This document shows, piece after piece, positions 55,653 to 63,991 of a stretch of 64,000 bases of DNA. Below the pieces are notes generated by a model. It was not told the DNA's origin and made no database searches. It was given only the letters and a program-made list of their open reading frames with translations. Both the position numbers and the translations under genes were made by a program. Within the stretch, counting starts at the first letter, position 1. Every line of letters begins with the position of its first letter. This DNA comes from Arhodomonas sp051195215 (GTDB lineage: Bacteria; Pseudomonadota; Gammaproteobacteria; Nitrococcales; Nitrococcaceae), in NCBI RefSeq assembly GCF_051195215.1, contig NZ_JBNAZM010000007.1, forward strand, positions 86,073-150,072, given 5' to 3'.

Positions 55653-55856
55653 ATGGCGTACACGCAGGCGGATCTGGACCGCGTCGACGCGGCCATCGCC
55701 AAAGGGGCGAGTAGTGTCACGCTCTCCAGCGGTGAACGTATCGAGTATCGGTCCGTGCGGGCGCTCAAGGCCGCGCGCGACCACATTGCTCGGCAGCTCC
55801 ACAAGGCGGCTCGCCGGCCGCGCGCGTTCCGCGTCTACACGAGCAAGGGGTTGTAG
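55653..55856 (+). CDS. gpW-like head-tail joining protein
   Basis: 67-residue protein (YTQADLDRVDAAIAKGASSV, SGERIEYRSVRALKAARDHI) with the size, place and helix-hairpin-helix pattern of lambda gpW. It seals the head for tail attachment. ATG 55653 follows CAGGTGACC; GTG 55647 is an alternative. Next gene begins at the base after its stop. Confidence 0.85.
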   Translation: MAYTQADLDRVDAAIAKGASSVTLSSGERIEYRSVRALKAARDHIARQLHKAARRPRAFRVYTSKGL

Positions 55857-57383
55857 ATGCAGCGTTCCCGGTACATGACCGGCATTGGTGGGCGGCCTTT
55901 GGTTACGCCGAGCGGGGCGCCGATCAAGCGTATGAGCGCCGCGCCATACCAGGCGGCCAGCCAGGGCCGGCGCACGCGGGCGTGGAATGCGTCGGGGGCT
56001 GGTCCGACGAGTGCCGCCACGAATGCTGGTCAGACGCTGCGCAATCGTGCGCGGGCGCAGTATCGCAACGACCCGTATGGTCGCAGTGCGATTAACAAGC
56101 TCGTGTCGAACATTATCGGCACGGGCATCAAGCCGCGGTCGCTCGCAGCGGACAAGTCGTTCCAGGCGGAAGTGCAGGCGCTTTGGCAACGCTGGGCGCC
56201 GGAGTCGGATCCCGAGGGACTGTTGAGCGTCTATGGCCAGCAGATGCAGGCGGTCAATGCTTGGCTGCAGGGTGGCGAGGCCTTCCTGCGCGCTCGTCCT
56301 CGGCGTCCCTCCGACGGCCTTTCTGTGCCGCTGCAGTGGCAGGTGATGGAGCCGGAGATGTGCCCGCTGGACTTCCACCAGCAGCACGGCGCGAACACTA
56401 TCCGGCACGGCATTGAATTTGACCCCATTGGGCGCCGGGTGGCGTATTGGTTCTACCGCCGGCACCCGGGTGAAATGTACCCGGGTGCTACTGATGCCGG
56501 ACAGTACACCCGCGTGTCCGCGAGCGAAGTGATCCATCTCTTCGATCCGGTTCGCCCTGGACAAATCCGCGGTACGCCGCAAATCGCGTCTGTGCTTCTG
56601 CGCATGTGGGAGGTCGACAAGTACGACGACGCCACCCTTATGCGTCAGCAGATAGCCAACCTGTTTGCCGCATTCGTGCGCCGTCGGCCGCCGGACGAGG
56701 GCGAGGGGCCGACTAACCCGGTTACCGGTGAGGAGGTCAGCCAGTCCGGCGATGAGCCGCCGGAGATCGCCCTGGAACCGGCGATGGTCAACGAGCTCGA
56801 CCCGGAAGACGAGGACGTCACGTTCGCGAGCCCGCCGTCCGCTGGGGACAACTACGCCGATTTCCTGTGGCAGCAGTTGCTCGCGACCAGCGCAGGCTCG
56901 GAAGTGCCCTACGAGGTGCTGACCGGAGACTACTCCCGCATCAACGACCGAGTGGCCCGCGTGATTCTTCACGAGTTCCGTCGGCGCGTGCAGCAGATGC
57001 AACAGCACATCGTCATCCACCAGATGTGCCGCCGGCAATGGTCCGTATGGCTGCGACGCGCCGTGCTTAGTGGCGCGCTCGATGCTCCTGGATTTGGTGA
57101 TAGCCCACAGGCGTACGACCGCGTGCGCTGGATCCCGCAGGCCTGGCCGTACATCCATCCCCAGCAGGACGTGGCCGCGCAACGCGAGAGCAAGCGCGCC
57201 GGCTGGAAGACTCAGGCCGAGATCATCAGCGAAACGACTGGGCGGGACATCGACGACGTCTACGCCGAGCTTGAGGCAGAGAACAAGCAGGCAGATGCCC
57301 GCGGTCTCGTGCTCGACAGCGATCCCCGCCGCACGGCCAACAACGGCAGCCGCACGAAGCCGCCGGAGGACACAGAGGAATGA
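55857..57383 (+). CDS. Portal protein (lambda gpB family)
   Basis: 508-residue portal. Conserved stretches are RARAQYRNDPYGRSAINKLV, the central LHDFDPVRPGQIRGTP-like segment (here VIHLFDPVRPGQIRGTPQIA) and VPYEVLTGDYSRINDRVARV. The N-terminal portion lacks long extensions. It forms the dodecameric DNA channel. ATG 55857 follows the gpW stop directly; the stop overlaps the protease gene. Confidence 0.95.
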   Translation: MQRSRYMTGIGGRPLVTPSGAPIKRMSAAPYQAASQGRRTRAWNASGAGPTSAATNAGQTLRNRARAQYRNDPYGRSAINKLVSNIIGTGIKPRSLAADKSFQAEVQALWQRWAPESDPEGLLSVYGQQMQAVNAWLQGGEAFLRARPRRPSDGLSVPLQWQVMEPEMCPLDFHQQHGANTIRHGIEFDPIGRRVAYWFYRRHPGEMYPGATDAGQYTRVSASEVIHLFDPVRPGQIRGTPQIASVLLRMWEVDKYDDATLMRQQIANLFAAFVRRRPPDEGEGPTNPVTGEEVSQSGDEPPEIALEPAMVNELDPEDEDVTFASPPSAGDNYADFLWQQLLATSAGSEVPYEVLTGDYSRINDRVARVILHEFRRRVQQMQQHIVIHQMCRRQWSVWLRRAVLSGALDAPGFGDSPQAYDRVRWIPQAWPYIHPQQDVAAQRESKRAGWKTQAEIISETTGRDIDDVYAELEAENKQADARGLVLDSDPRRTANNGSRTKPPEDTEE

Positions 57384-58813
57384 CCAACTACAGCCACATC
57401 GCACACCGGGTGTTCAATCGCGCCCTCCTGGTGGAGCCCAGCTATGCCCGCGTGTTCGTGGGAGCGCTGGCGGAGCGGCTGGACGTGCGATCGCTGGCTC
57501 TGCCCGATGGCATCACGGTCGACGCGGCGGAGCTGAGGTCCACCGCAGCGGGATTCGCCCCACGCGAGCGGGGGCTCGTCGACACCGTGGACGGCATCGC
57601 CATCATTCCCGTCGAAGGCACGTTGGCGCATCGATACGGCCACCTGGAGCCGTTCAGCGGCATGACTGGCTATGACGGCATTCAGGCCAAGATGGAAGCC
57701 GCCCTTGAGGACACTTCCATTCGCGGAATACTGCTCGACATCAACAGCCCCGGCGGCGAGGTGTCCGGTTGCTTCGACCTGACGGATTTCATCTATGAGT
57801 CGCGCGGCATTAAACCGATGTGGGCCGTGGCCGACGAGCTCGCTTGCTCTGCCGCGTACTCCCTGGCGAGCGCCGCTGACCGGATCATCGCCCCGCGCAC
57901 CGCAGACCTGGGCTCAGTGGGAGTGCTCACCATGCACGTCGATCAGAGCCAGATGGTCGAGGACATGGGCCTGGACGTGACCTTCATCCACGCCGGCGCT
58001 CATAAGGTGGACGGCAACCCCTTCGAACCGCTCCCCGAGGACGTCCGCGCCGACATCCAGGCGGAGATCGACGAGCTCTACGCGATGTTCGCCCACACGG
58101 TCGCGCGTAACCGCGGCATGGGCGACGGCGCCGTCCGGGACACTGAGGCCCGGGTCTACAACACGCGCGATGCCATCGAAGTTGGATTTGCGGACGAGGT
58201 CATGGCCGTGCGCGATGTCATGCCGGCGTTCGATGAGTACCTTTCCGATCAACGCACTAACCGCAGAACGTTTGCCAGCGAGGTGAAGGACATGAGCCTG
58301 TCCCTGTTCGGCCGCGGCCGCCGCAAGGCCGCCGAGAGTGAGCAGCCGGAGAAGCCGGCGGAGACCGAGAGCACGGAGGCCGAGGAGACCGAGGCGACCG
58401 ACGAATCGGGCGAGGGTGGGCAGGCCACCGAACCGGAGAGCGGTGACCAGGAGCCGGCCACCGAGCGCGAGCACCAGGAGGCGGCCAGCGCGCAGCAGAT
58501 TGTGGCGATGTGCTCCGAGGCCAAAGTCGACAGCCTCGCCAACGCCCTCATCCAGCAGGGCGCGACCGTGGAGCAGGCGCGGGCCGAGATCGCCAACGCC
58601 GGCGCGCTTCGCGACGCGTTTGCTGCGGCGGAGTTGTCGCCGCAGCTCGCCGAGCAGGCGATCCGCACCGGCATGGACGCGGAATTCGCCCGGACCCTGC
58701 TCACCGAGATCACGGCTCAGGCGTCGGGCGAGGAACTGAACCACCATCAGCCGCCGAAGACTGCCGCGCCCGACGGTGGCAAGGACTGGGCGGACGTCTA
58801 TTCCAGCGTCTAA
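57380..58813 (+). CDS. S49-family capsid protease with scaffold-like C-terminus (gpC/Nu3 type)
   Basis: 477-residue protein. The N-terminal 270 residues are a signal peptide peptidase-like protease (GIAIIPVEGTLAHRYG, DINSPGGEVSG, catalytic Ser in ADELACSAAYSLASA). The C-terminal part is acidic and repetitive (Glu/Thr/Ala rich, about 305-370), then helical, like the lambda Nu3 scaffold that shares the end of gene C. An internal start for a separate scaffold may exist, e.g. ATG 58290 (MSLSLFGRGRRKAAE). Confidence 0.9.
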   Translation: MTNYSHIAHRVFNRALLVEPSYARVFVGALAERLDVRSLALPDGITVDAAELRSTAAGFAPRERGLVDTVDGIAIIPVEGTLAHRYGHLEPFSGMTGYDGIQAKMEAALEDTSIRGILLDINSPGGEVSGCFDLTDFIYESRGIKPMWAVADELACSAAYSLASAADRIIAPRTADLGSVGVLTMHVDQSQMVEDMGLDVTFIHAGAHKVDGNPFEPLPEDVRADIQAEIDELYAMFAHTVARNRGMGDGAVRDTEARVYNTRDAIEVGFADEVMAVRDVMPAFDEYLSDQRTNRRTFASEVKDMSLSLFGRGRRKAAESEQPEKPAETESTEAEETEATDESGEGGQATEPESGDQEPATEREHQEAASAQQIVAMCSEAKVDSLANALIQQGATVEQARAEIANAGALRDAFAAAELSPQLAEQAIRTGMDAEFARTLLTEITAQASGEELNHHQPPKTAAPDGGKDWADVYSSV

Positions 58814-58866
58814 TGCAACCACGCCGCCCCCGCGGTGGGGCAATTCAAGACCCAAAGGAGGTGTAG

Positions 58867-59232
58867 ATGGGCGTTAAGACTGAAGGCATGCACCGCGGGG
58901 AATTCCTCGTGAGTGAAGCGAATGGGAGCCGCTCCCGCGAGACCGTGACCATCGCGTCCGGACAGGTGCTCGAGGCGGGGGCCGTGCTGGGCAAGGTGAC
59001 CGCTTCCGGCGAGTACACCGCATACGCACCGGGTGCCACGGACGGGTCGGAGGCGGCGGCTGCTGTGCTTTACGACGCCGTGGATACTGGCGAGGGCACC
59101 AAGGAGGCAGTCGTTGTGGCCCGGGACGCTGAGGTGAATGCGACCGAGCTCGTATGGCCGAGCGGTGCCACGCAAACCCACATCGACAACGGCACCGCCA
59201 ATCTGGCGGCCAACGGCATTATCGCCCGGTAA
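58867..59232 (+). CDS. Head decoration protein (gpD-like)
   Basis: 121-residue capsid-stabilising protein. The pattern GEFLVSEANGSRSRETVTIA, AGAVLGKVTASGEY and AAAVLYDAVDTGEG is typical of the gpD family. ATG 58867 follows AAAGGAGGTGTAG, one of the strongest ribosome sites in the window, as expected for an abundant virion protein. Confidence 0.9.
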   Translation: MGVKTEGMHRGEFLVSEANGSRSRETVTIASGQVLEAGAVLGKVTASGEYTAYAPGATDGSEAAAAVLYDAVDTGEGTKEAVVVARDAEVNATELVWPSGATQTHIDNGTANLAANGIIAR

Positions 59233-59260
59233 CCCCAACCACCCGAACGCAGATCCAAGG

Positions 59261-59287
59261 CCGCCCTCGAGGCGGTTTTTTCGTTTC
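59261..59287 (+). terminator. Intrinsic terminator between decoration and major capsid genes
   Basis: CCGCC (59261-59265), 5-nt loop CTCGA, GGCGG (59271-59275), then TTTTTTCGTTT. It lies inside the head operon, 20 bp before the capsid gene, and would lower downstream transcription unless antiterminated. Confidence 0.8.
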
Positions 59288-59306
59288 AGCCCCACGAGGT
59301 GACCCA

Positions 59307-60317
59307 ATGGCCCAGATGGACGTCTTCGAGTCCGACGCGTTCAGCGCGTTGGAGATGACCGCTGCCATCAACAAGCAGGATTACCAGCCGAGCATGCTCG
59401 GCGACATGAACCTCTTCGAGGTGAAGCGCATCCGCACCGAGAAGTTCGAGATCGAAGAGCGCGACGGCAAACTCGCGCTCGTTCAGTCCAGCCCGCGCGG
59501 CGCCCCGCTGGAGCAGGCGCAGCACGAACGCCGCAAGGTCCGGGATTTCCGCACCGTGCGTGTCGCCAAGGGCGATACGATCATGGCCGACGAGATTCAG
59601 GGTATTCGGGCCTTCGGCACCGAGTCCGAACTAATGCAGGTGCAGGCCGAGGTGGCTCGCCGGCAGATGGCCCTGCGCCGCGACATCGAGCTGACTTGGG
59701 AGCACATGCGCCTCGGCGCGGTGCAGGGCATCGTGACCGATGCCGACGGTTCGGTGCTCTATAACTTCTTCGACGAGTTCGGGGTTAGCCAGCCGGCCGA
59801 GATCAACTTCGCGTTGGGCACTGGAACGACCGACATACAGGCGAAGTGCGCCGAAGTGGTCCGCGCTATGCAAAAGGGGGCCAAAGGGGCATGGACGCCG
59901 CAGACCCAGATCGTTGGCCTTGCCGGGGACAGCTTCTTTGACAACTTGGTGACGCACAAGGAGACCAAGGAGGCGTTCAAGTACCAGCAGAGCGCCCAGC
60001 TGCGGCAGAACATCGCCTACCAGACGTTCGACTTCGGCGGCATCCACTTCGTCAACTATCGCGGCACCGACGACGGCTCAACCGTCGCCATCGGAGAAGA
60101 CGATTGTAAGTTCTTCCCGCGGAATGCCCCGGGTGCGTTCGAGGTGGCGTTCTCCCCGGCGGAGAGCTTCGACTTCGTGAATACCCCGGGCCAGGACTTC
60201 TACGCCTGGGTGGTTCAGGACGAGAAGCGGAACATGTGGGTCCAGCCCGAGGTGTACAGCTACCCCATGTTCTATCCGACCCGGCCGCTGATGCTACAGC
60301 GCGCCCGGCGTGCCTGA
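59307..60317 (+). CDS. Major capsid protein (gpE-like)
   Basis: 336-residue HK97-fold coat protein of the lambda gpE family: DVFESDAFSALEMTAAINKQ at the start, VRDFRTVRVAKGDTIMADEI, RDIELTWEHMRLGAVQGIV and a C-terminal QDEKRNMWVQPEVYSYPMFY. ATG 59307 follows CACGAGGTGACCCA. Starts further upstream in the same frame cross the terminator and are rejected. Confidence 0.95.
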   Translation: MAQMDVFESDAFSALEMTAAINKQDYQPSMLGDMNLFEVKRIRTEKFEIEERDGKLALVQSSPRGAPLEQAQHERRKVRDFRTVRVAKGDTIMADEIQGIRAFGTESELMQVQAEVARRQMALRRDIELTWEHMRLGAVQGIVTDADGSVLYNFFDEFGVSQPAEINFALGTGTTDIQAKCAEVVRAMQKGAKGAWTPQTQIVGLAGDSFFDNLVTHKETKEAFKYQQSAQLRQNIAYQTFDFGGIHFVNYRGTDDGSTVAIGEDDCKFFPRNAPGAFEVAFSPAESFDFVNTPGQDFYAWVVQDEKRNMWVQPEVYSYPMFYPTRPLMLQRARRA

Positions 60318-60326
60318 CGCGTACTC

Positions 60327-60614
60327 ATGAGCGAAGAGCTATCCGACGCCGCTGCCGAGATCCTCGGCAGCGAGCTCGGTTACGAAGCCGAGTACGAGGG
60401 CACGCTGTGCCGGGCGCTGCGGCAATACAACCTCGAGGTCCCCGATAGTCACGGCTACGTCATCGAGGTGCAGATCGCCATTACGCTGCCGCGTGAGCTC
60501 GGCATCCCACGCAACGGCGAGACCATCGTCATCGGTAGCGAGACCTACCGCGTGGCGCGGCTCATCCGCTACGACGACTACGTCACCGTCTCCAGCTGCA
60601 CGCTCACGTCCTGA
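60327..60614 (+). CDS. Head-tail joining protein (FII-like)
   Basis: 95-residue protein in the place of lambda FII, with a strand-rich C-terminal half (YVIEVQIAITLPRELGIPRN, IVIGSETYRVARLIRYDDYV) compatible with that fold. Sequence similarity is too weak for certainty; the neighbours support the role. Its TGA overlaps the next ATG. Confidence 0.65.
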   Translation: MSEELSDAAAEILGSELGYEAEYEGTLCRALRQYNLEVPDSHGYVIEVQIAITLPRELGIPRNGETIVIGSETYRVARLIRYDDYVTVSSCTLTS

Positions 60615-61222
60615 TGGCCGCCAATCGCTACGCCCGCATCGACGGCCTCGCCGAGGTCCGCTCGGCGCTGGGCAAGGCCGGGAGTGTGTCGCGAAAGGCT
60701 GCGAGGCTCGCCATCAACGACACCGCGCGGCGGATGCGCACCGCCGGCAGCAAGGCGATCCGCGAGCAGGTGAACCTCAAGGCGAAGTACGTCAACGATC
60801 GCCTGCGGATTACGGAAAAGGCCACGGACGACAGTCCATTCGCGATTATCTCAGGACGGCGGCGCGAGACCCGCCTGGATCGCTACGGCGCGAAGCAGCT
60901 GACCAGGAAGGCCAAGCACCCGAGCCGCAGCGAGGGCGACCCACTGCGTGGTATTCCCGCGGGGAAAAAGGCCGCGGGCATCAGCGTGAAGGTCAAGCGC
61001 GGTGGTCCGCGCAAGAAGATGCGTGGCGCCTTCTTTATTCCCCTCAAGGACAGCGGCGGCCTTGGCGTCGCCACACGCACCGGCAAGGGAAAGAACGCCT
61101 ACGAGGTCGAGCACGGCCCGTCGGTGCATCAGGTCTGGCGCGACGTCCGCGAGGACCTGGCCCCCGAGGCCGAAGAGCGTCTTAACAGCGAATTCCAACG
61201 CCAGCTCAAGAGGTTGCTGTGA
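60614..61222 (+). CDS. Minor tail protein Z-like (tail completion)
   Basis: 202-residue basic protein resembling lambda gpZ: RLAINDTARRMRTAGSKAIR, VNLKAKYVNDRLRI, IISGRRRETRLDRYGAKQL and HQVWRDVREDLAPEAEERL. It acts in tail maturation. ATG 60614 overlaps the upstream stop; its stop overlaps the U-like gene. Confidence 0.85.
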   Translation: MAANRYARIDGLAEVRSALGKAGSVSRKAARLAINDTARRMRTAGSKAIREQVNLKAKYVNDRLRITEKATDDSPFAIISGRRRETRLDRYGAKQLTRKAKHPSRSEGDPLRGIPAGKKAAGISVKVKRGGPRKKMRGAFFIPLKDSGGLGVATRTGKGKNAYEVEHGPSVHQVWRDVREDLAPEAEERLNSEFQRQLKRLL

Positions 61223-61671
61223 GCGAACTCGTCATCATCCAGGCCATGCAGTCGCTCACCACACGGCTGCAGGCCGTCACCACCGCCGACGGCTGGCAGA
61301 CCGATATCGGCCCCGCTGTGCACACCGGCTGGCCGAAGCACCTGATCTTGCATCAGCAGATCGACCCGCCCGTGGTGGCCGTGCATCCCAGCACCGACGA
61401 CCGCGTGAGCGGGCAGGGCGGCAACATCAAATCCACGCGCACCGTCGAGATCGAGGTGATCGCGAGCCAGCACGACACGCCGCCCGAGTGGCTCGACCGC
61501 GCCCTGCACGACATCCGCGGCGCCCTGGTCGGCCTCGACCGTGACATACCGCGCGTGATCACCGCCGAGGCCGGCTCGGCCACGTGGAGCGAGCTGGAGG
61601 ACACCGCCCTCGTGCGCCTCATCGTCCCCGTCACCATCGACTACACCGACCACTACGGAGGCCCCGCATGA
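61219..61671 (+). CDS. Tail terminator protein (U-like)
   Basis: 150-residue protein in the place of lambda gpU, with an N-terminal helix (QAMQSLTTRLQAV), a strand-rich middle (TRTVEIEVIASQHD) and ALVRLIVPVTIDYTDHYG at the end. It caps the tail tube at the correct length. GTG 61219 overlaps the upstream stop. Confidence 0.75.
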   Translation: MSELVIIQAMQSLTTRLQAVTTADGWQTDIGPAVHTGWPKHLILHQQIDPPVVAVHPSTDDRVSGQGGNIKSTRTVEIEVIASQHDTPPEWLDRALHDIRGALVGLDRDIPRVITAEAGSATWSELEDTALVRLIVPVTIDYTDHYGGPA

Positions 61672-61850
61672 CCACCGAGACCAAGAGCGCCAAGCCGCTG
61701 AACGCCGACACCGCGTATCCCAACGAGACCGAGACGGTCACGCTCAAGTGCAGCCACGTGCACCGGCGAATCCACGGCACCGAGAGGGACAAGTTCTTCG
61801 TCACGTCTGACCAGGCGCGCCGGCTCAAGGCCCGCAAGGTCGCTGAGTAA
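61668..61850 (+). CDS. Small tail-operon protein
   Basis: 60-residue protein (NETETVTLKCSHVHRRIHGT..., FFVTSDQARRLKARKVAE) coupled to the U-like gene through ATGA. Similar short ORFs precede tail tube genes; function unknown. Confidence 0.65.
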   Translation: MTTETKSAKPLNADTAYPNETETVTLKCSHVHRRIHGTERDKFFVTSDQARRLKARKVAE

Positions 61851-61891
61851 CCGCCGGCGCCGCACACATCCGTATCAGGGAGCACTGATCA

Positions 61892-62653
61892 ATGACCGCC
61901 AAGAACTACTCAATGATCGGCACCGGCGTCGTCCACGTGCGAAAGCGCGCCGCCAACGAAGGCTTTCGCGACGTCGGCAACGTCTCCGCGTTGAACATTT
62001 CCGCCGAAGAGGAAGAGCGTACCCTGCGCAACTACCGCGGTGGCGGTGGCAACTACGCGGCTGATCGCCAAGTTTCCGGCGTGACCGCGGAGATCACGCT
62101 GCACGACTTCTCGCCCGAGAATTGGGAAATGGCCCTGCGCGGCACCGTTACCGAGGTGTCGGCCGGCAGCGTCACCGGCGAGGAGCACACTGTCTACGTG
62201 GGCGCGATGACACCGCTGGACTACGTGCCGGACTGGTCGGATACCGCCAACACGCTCACGGTTACGAAGGACCCGGGCGGCACCGCGACCGTGCTCACCG
62301 AGGGAACCGACTACGAGACCACGCCCACTGGCATCCGGCCGTTGGAGGGCGGCGCCGTTCAGGACGGCGACACCGTTGGCGTCGACTATGACAAGCACAA
62401 GAGCGCCATCATCCACGCCTTGATGGGCGCGTCGCCCGAGCTCGAAATCTACTTCGAGGGGCTCAACGATGCGCAGGGCGGCATGCCTGTCCGGCCACAC
62501 CTCAAGCGCGTGAAGCTGGGTGTTCCGAGTGACCTCGGCTTCATTTCCGAGGACTTCGCCAGCATGTCGATCACCGCCGACGTCCTCTATGCCAACGACG
62601 CGGCTGCCGGCACCTCACCGTTCTTCGACATCAACATGCAGCGCAAGGCGTGA
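61892..62653 (+). CDS. Major tail tube protein
   Basis: 253-residue protein in the place of lambda gpV. Strand-rich throughout, with VSALNISAEEEERTLRNYRGG, EITLHDFSPENWEMALRG and a C-terminal LGFISEDFASMSITADVL typical of siphovirus tube subunits. ATG 61892 follows CAGGGAGCACTGATCA. Confidence 0.85.
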   Translation: MTAKNYSMIGTGVVHVRKRAANEGFRDVGNVSALNISAEEEERTLRNYRGGGGNYAADRQVSGVTAEITLHDFSPENWEMALRGTVTEVSAGSVTGEEHTVYVGAMTPLDYVPDWSDTANTLTVTKDPGGTATVLTEGTDYETTPTGIRPLEGGAVQDGDTVGVDYDKHKSAIIHALMGASPELEIYFEGLNDAQGGMPVRPHLKRVKLGVPSDLGFISEDFASMSITADVLYANDAAAGTSPFFDINMQRKA

Positions 62654-62697
62654 CGCGTTACTCTCCTGCCTGTGACACAGCGCACAGGGAGGGAGTG

Positions 62698-63282
62698 ATG
62701 GCGCGTTATCTCTGGATCGTCGCGGCCGGCCTGCTGATGGTCAGCGGGTCGGCCGTCGGCGAGGTGTACAAGTGCGAGGTGGATGGAGAGGTCGAGTTCA
62801 GTGATAAGCCGTGTGCTGACGACCCCACCAAGATCGAACGCCGTCCTGAGTATATGACGCCCTACGAGCGACGCCAGGCTGAGCGGGAAAAGCGGCGCAA
62901 GGAAAGGAAGGCGCGAGAAGAGCGTCTAGAGCAGCAGCGCATCGAGCGTCAACGAGAGATCCGTAAAGAGCGAGAGCGGCGTTCGGAAGAGCGATATGCG
63001 CGCCGGAAAGCGCGCATGAAGGAACTAAAGCGAAAGGCTAAGGATGCGCCGCCCGAGGAGAAGGAACTGTTCGAACGTATTCACTTCGGCCTGCAACAAC
63101 AGTCCGTTGTGGTGGGGATGACAGAAGCGGACGTGAATCTGATCAAAGGCCGCCCTGACTCAGTGAATAGAACCACAACGGCTTACGGGACCAGCAAACA
63201 GTGGATCTACGGCTCCTTTGAGGAGGGGGACCGGGAATACATATACCTCGAGAACGGACGTGTGACATCCATTCAGGACTGA
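62698..63282 (+). CDS. Secreted DUF4124-domain protein
   Basis: 194-residue protein with a signal peptide (LWIVAAGLLMVSGSAVG). A DUF4124 motif follows (VYKCEVDGEVEFSDKPCADD, two Cys near 28 and 43), then a very basic, acidic-mixed coiled coil and a C-terminal module (QSVVVGMTEADVNLIKGRPD, SKQWIYGSFEEGDREYIYLE) of the SmpA/BamE-like kind. Not a tail protein: it interrupts the tail operon and likely acts in the host envelope. ATG 62698 follows AGGGAGGGAGTG. Confidence 0.75.
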   Translation: MARYLWIVAAGLLMVSGSAVGEVYKCEVDGEVEFSDKPCADDPTKIERRPEYMTPYERRQAEREKRRKERKAREERLEQQRIERQREIRKERERRSEERYARRKARMKELKRKAKDAPPEEKELFERIHFGLQQQSVVVGMTEADVNLIKGRPDSVNRTTTAYGTSKQWIYGSFEEGDREYIYLENGRVTSIQD

Positions 63283-63305
63283 CCAGCAGGCTGTTGTTTT
63301 GCAAA

Positions 63306-63328
63306 GAAGCCGCCCACCGGGCGGCTTC
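63306..63328. terminator. Bidirectional terminator
   Basis: GAAGCCGCCC (63306-63315), 3-nt loop, GGGCGGCTTC (63319-63328): a perfect 10-bp stem between convergent genes. ATTCGTT follows on the plus strand and TTTGC on the minus strand. The stop codon of the Arc-like gene lies at its edge. Confidence 0.8.
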
Positions 63329-63785
63329 ATTCGTTCGGCTGCTTGCTTTGGTCGTCTTGTTGGGCGTCTCGACGAGCTTTGGCGTCTTCAAGGCGAGTCT
63401 GGAGCTTTTCCAGTAACGCGCTGTGCTCGTCCGCCTTCTCGAGGAATTCGGACAAATTGGCCTCTGCGAGTTCATAAACTCGCTGCCAGCGTTCGGGCAG
63501 GTGTTGCTGGTCATTCATAGGGCCAAGGATCTCAACAATGTCGAGGCTTAGGGCGGCCTCGCGCACGTGGTACGAGGCGCTACGCGCTTCCTCTACCTCG
63601 CGTAGATGCTCCAATCGGGCGATAGCGTCACGCAGCCCCTGGACGGAGCTTGAATCGAAGCTCTCCTCCAGCCTGTGAACGATTTCCGCGTTGAGAGACC
63701 GGCCACTTTCCTTCGCAGCCTCCTCGACCTGGGTGCGCAGCTCGGGAGGCATGCGGACGCGCATTTGCGGGTGTTGTCGACTCAT
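63327..63785 (-). CDS. Arc/Mnt-like ribbon-helix-helix repressor
   Basis: 152-residue protein. Residues 1-45 are an Arc-type ribbon-helix-helix (QMRVRMPPELRTQVEEAAKE, SGRSLNAEIVHRLEESF). The rest is a helical coiled-coil-like region not found in P22 Arc (53 residues). It is transcribed against the tail operon. ATG 63785 gives the standard N-terminus. It probably binds the repeats just upstream. Confidence 0.85.
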   Translation of the reverse strand: MSRQHPQMRVRMPPELRTQVEEAAKESGRSLNAEIVHRLEESFDSSSVQGLRDAIARLEHLREVEEARSASYHVREAALSLDIVEILGPMNDQQHLPERWQRVYELAEANLSEFLEKADEHSALLEKLQTRLEDAKARRDAQQDDQSKQPNE

Positions 63786-63799
63786 GCCGGGATGATGCC

Positions 63800-63864
63800 T
63801 CACGGTGGGGTTGACCACAATGGATCACGGTGTGACACTCGTGGTGTGGCCTCACGGTGAGGCC
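63800..63864. promoter_or_regulatory. Three TCACGGTG repeats, probable Arc-like operator
   Basis: TCACGGTG occurs at 63800-63807, 63825-63832 and 63852-63859 (25- and 27-bp spacing). The third copy is the centre of a perfect 17-bp palindrome, GGCCTCACGGTGAGGCC (63848-63864). The sites lie directly upstream of the Arc-like gene and of a rightward ORF. Confidence 0.75.
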
Positions 63865-63892
63865 AAACGTGGATGACTAACGGGAGAGCACG

Positions 63893-63991
63893 ATGAAAGG
63901 GTCACGTGACATGCCTCAGATCACCCGGGTTCCACAGGCACAGGCCGTGAGAGGGGGTATTTGTGGCCTTAGGGTTCTGTCGGATCAGTGA
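63893..63991 (+). CDS. 32-residue ORF divergent from the Arc-like gene
   Basis: ATG 63893 after GGGAGAGCACG encodes MKGSRDMPQITRVPQAQAVR and a short end, stopping at 63991. Its position opposite an Arc-like repressor recalls the P22 immI region, but the peptide matches nothing known. It may be only a chance ORF. Confidence 0.3.
   Translation: MKGSRDMPQITRVPQAQAVRGGICGLRVLSDQ

Noticed and set aside
55635..57404. 589-residue minus-strand frame opposite the portal gene
   Set aside because: Antisense shadow of a clear lambda-type portal gene within a rightward structural operon.
63901..63910. GTCACGTGAC palindrome as a fourth Arc operator
   Set aside because: It differs from TCACGGTG in the core and lies inside a possible ORF; I could not tell it from chance.
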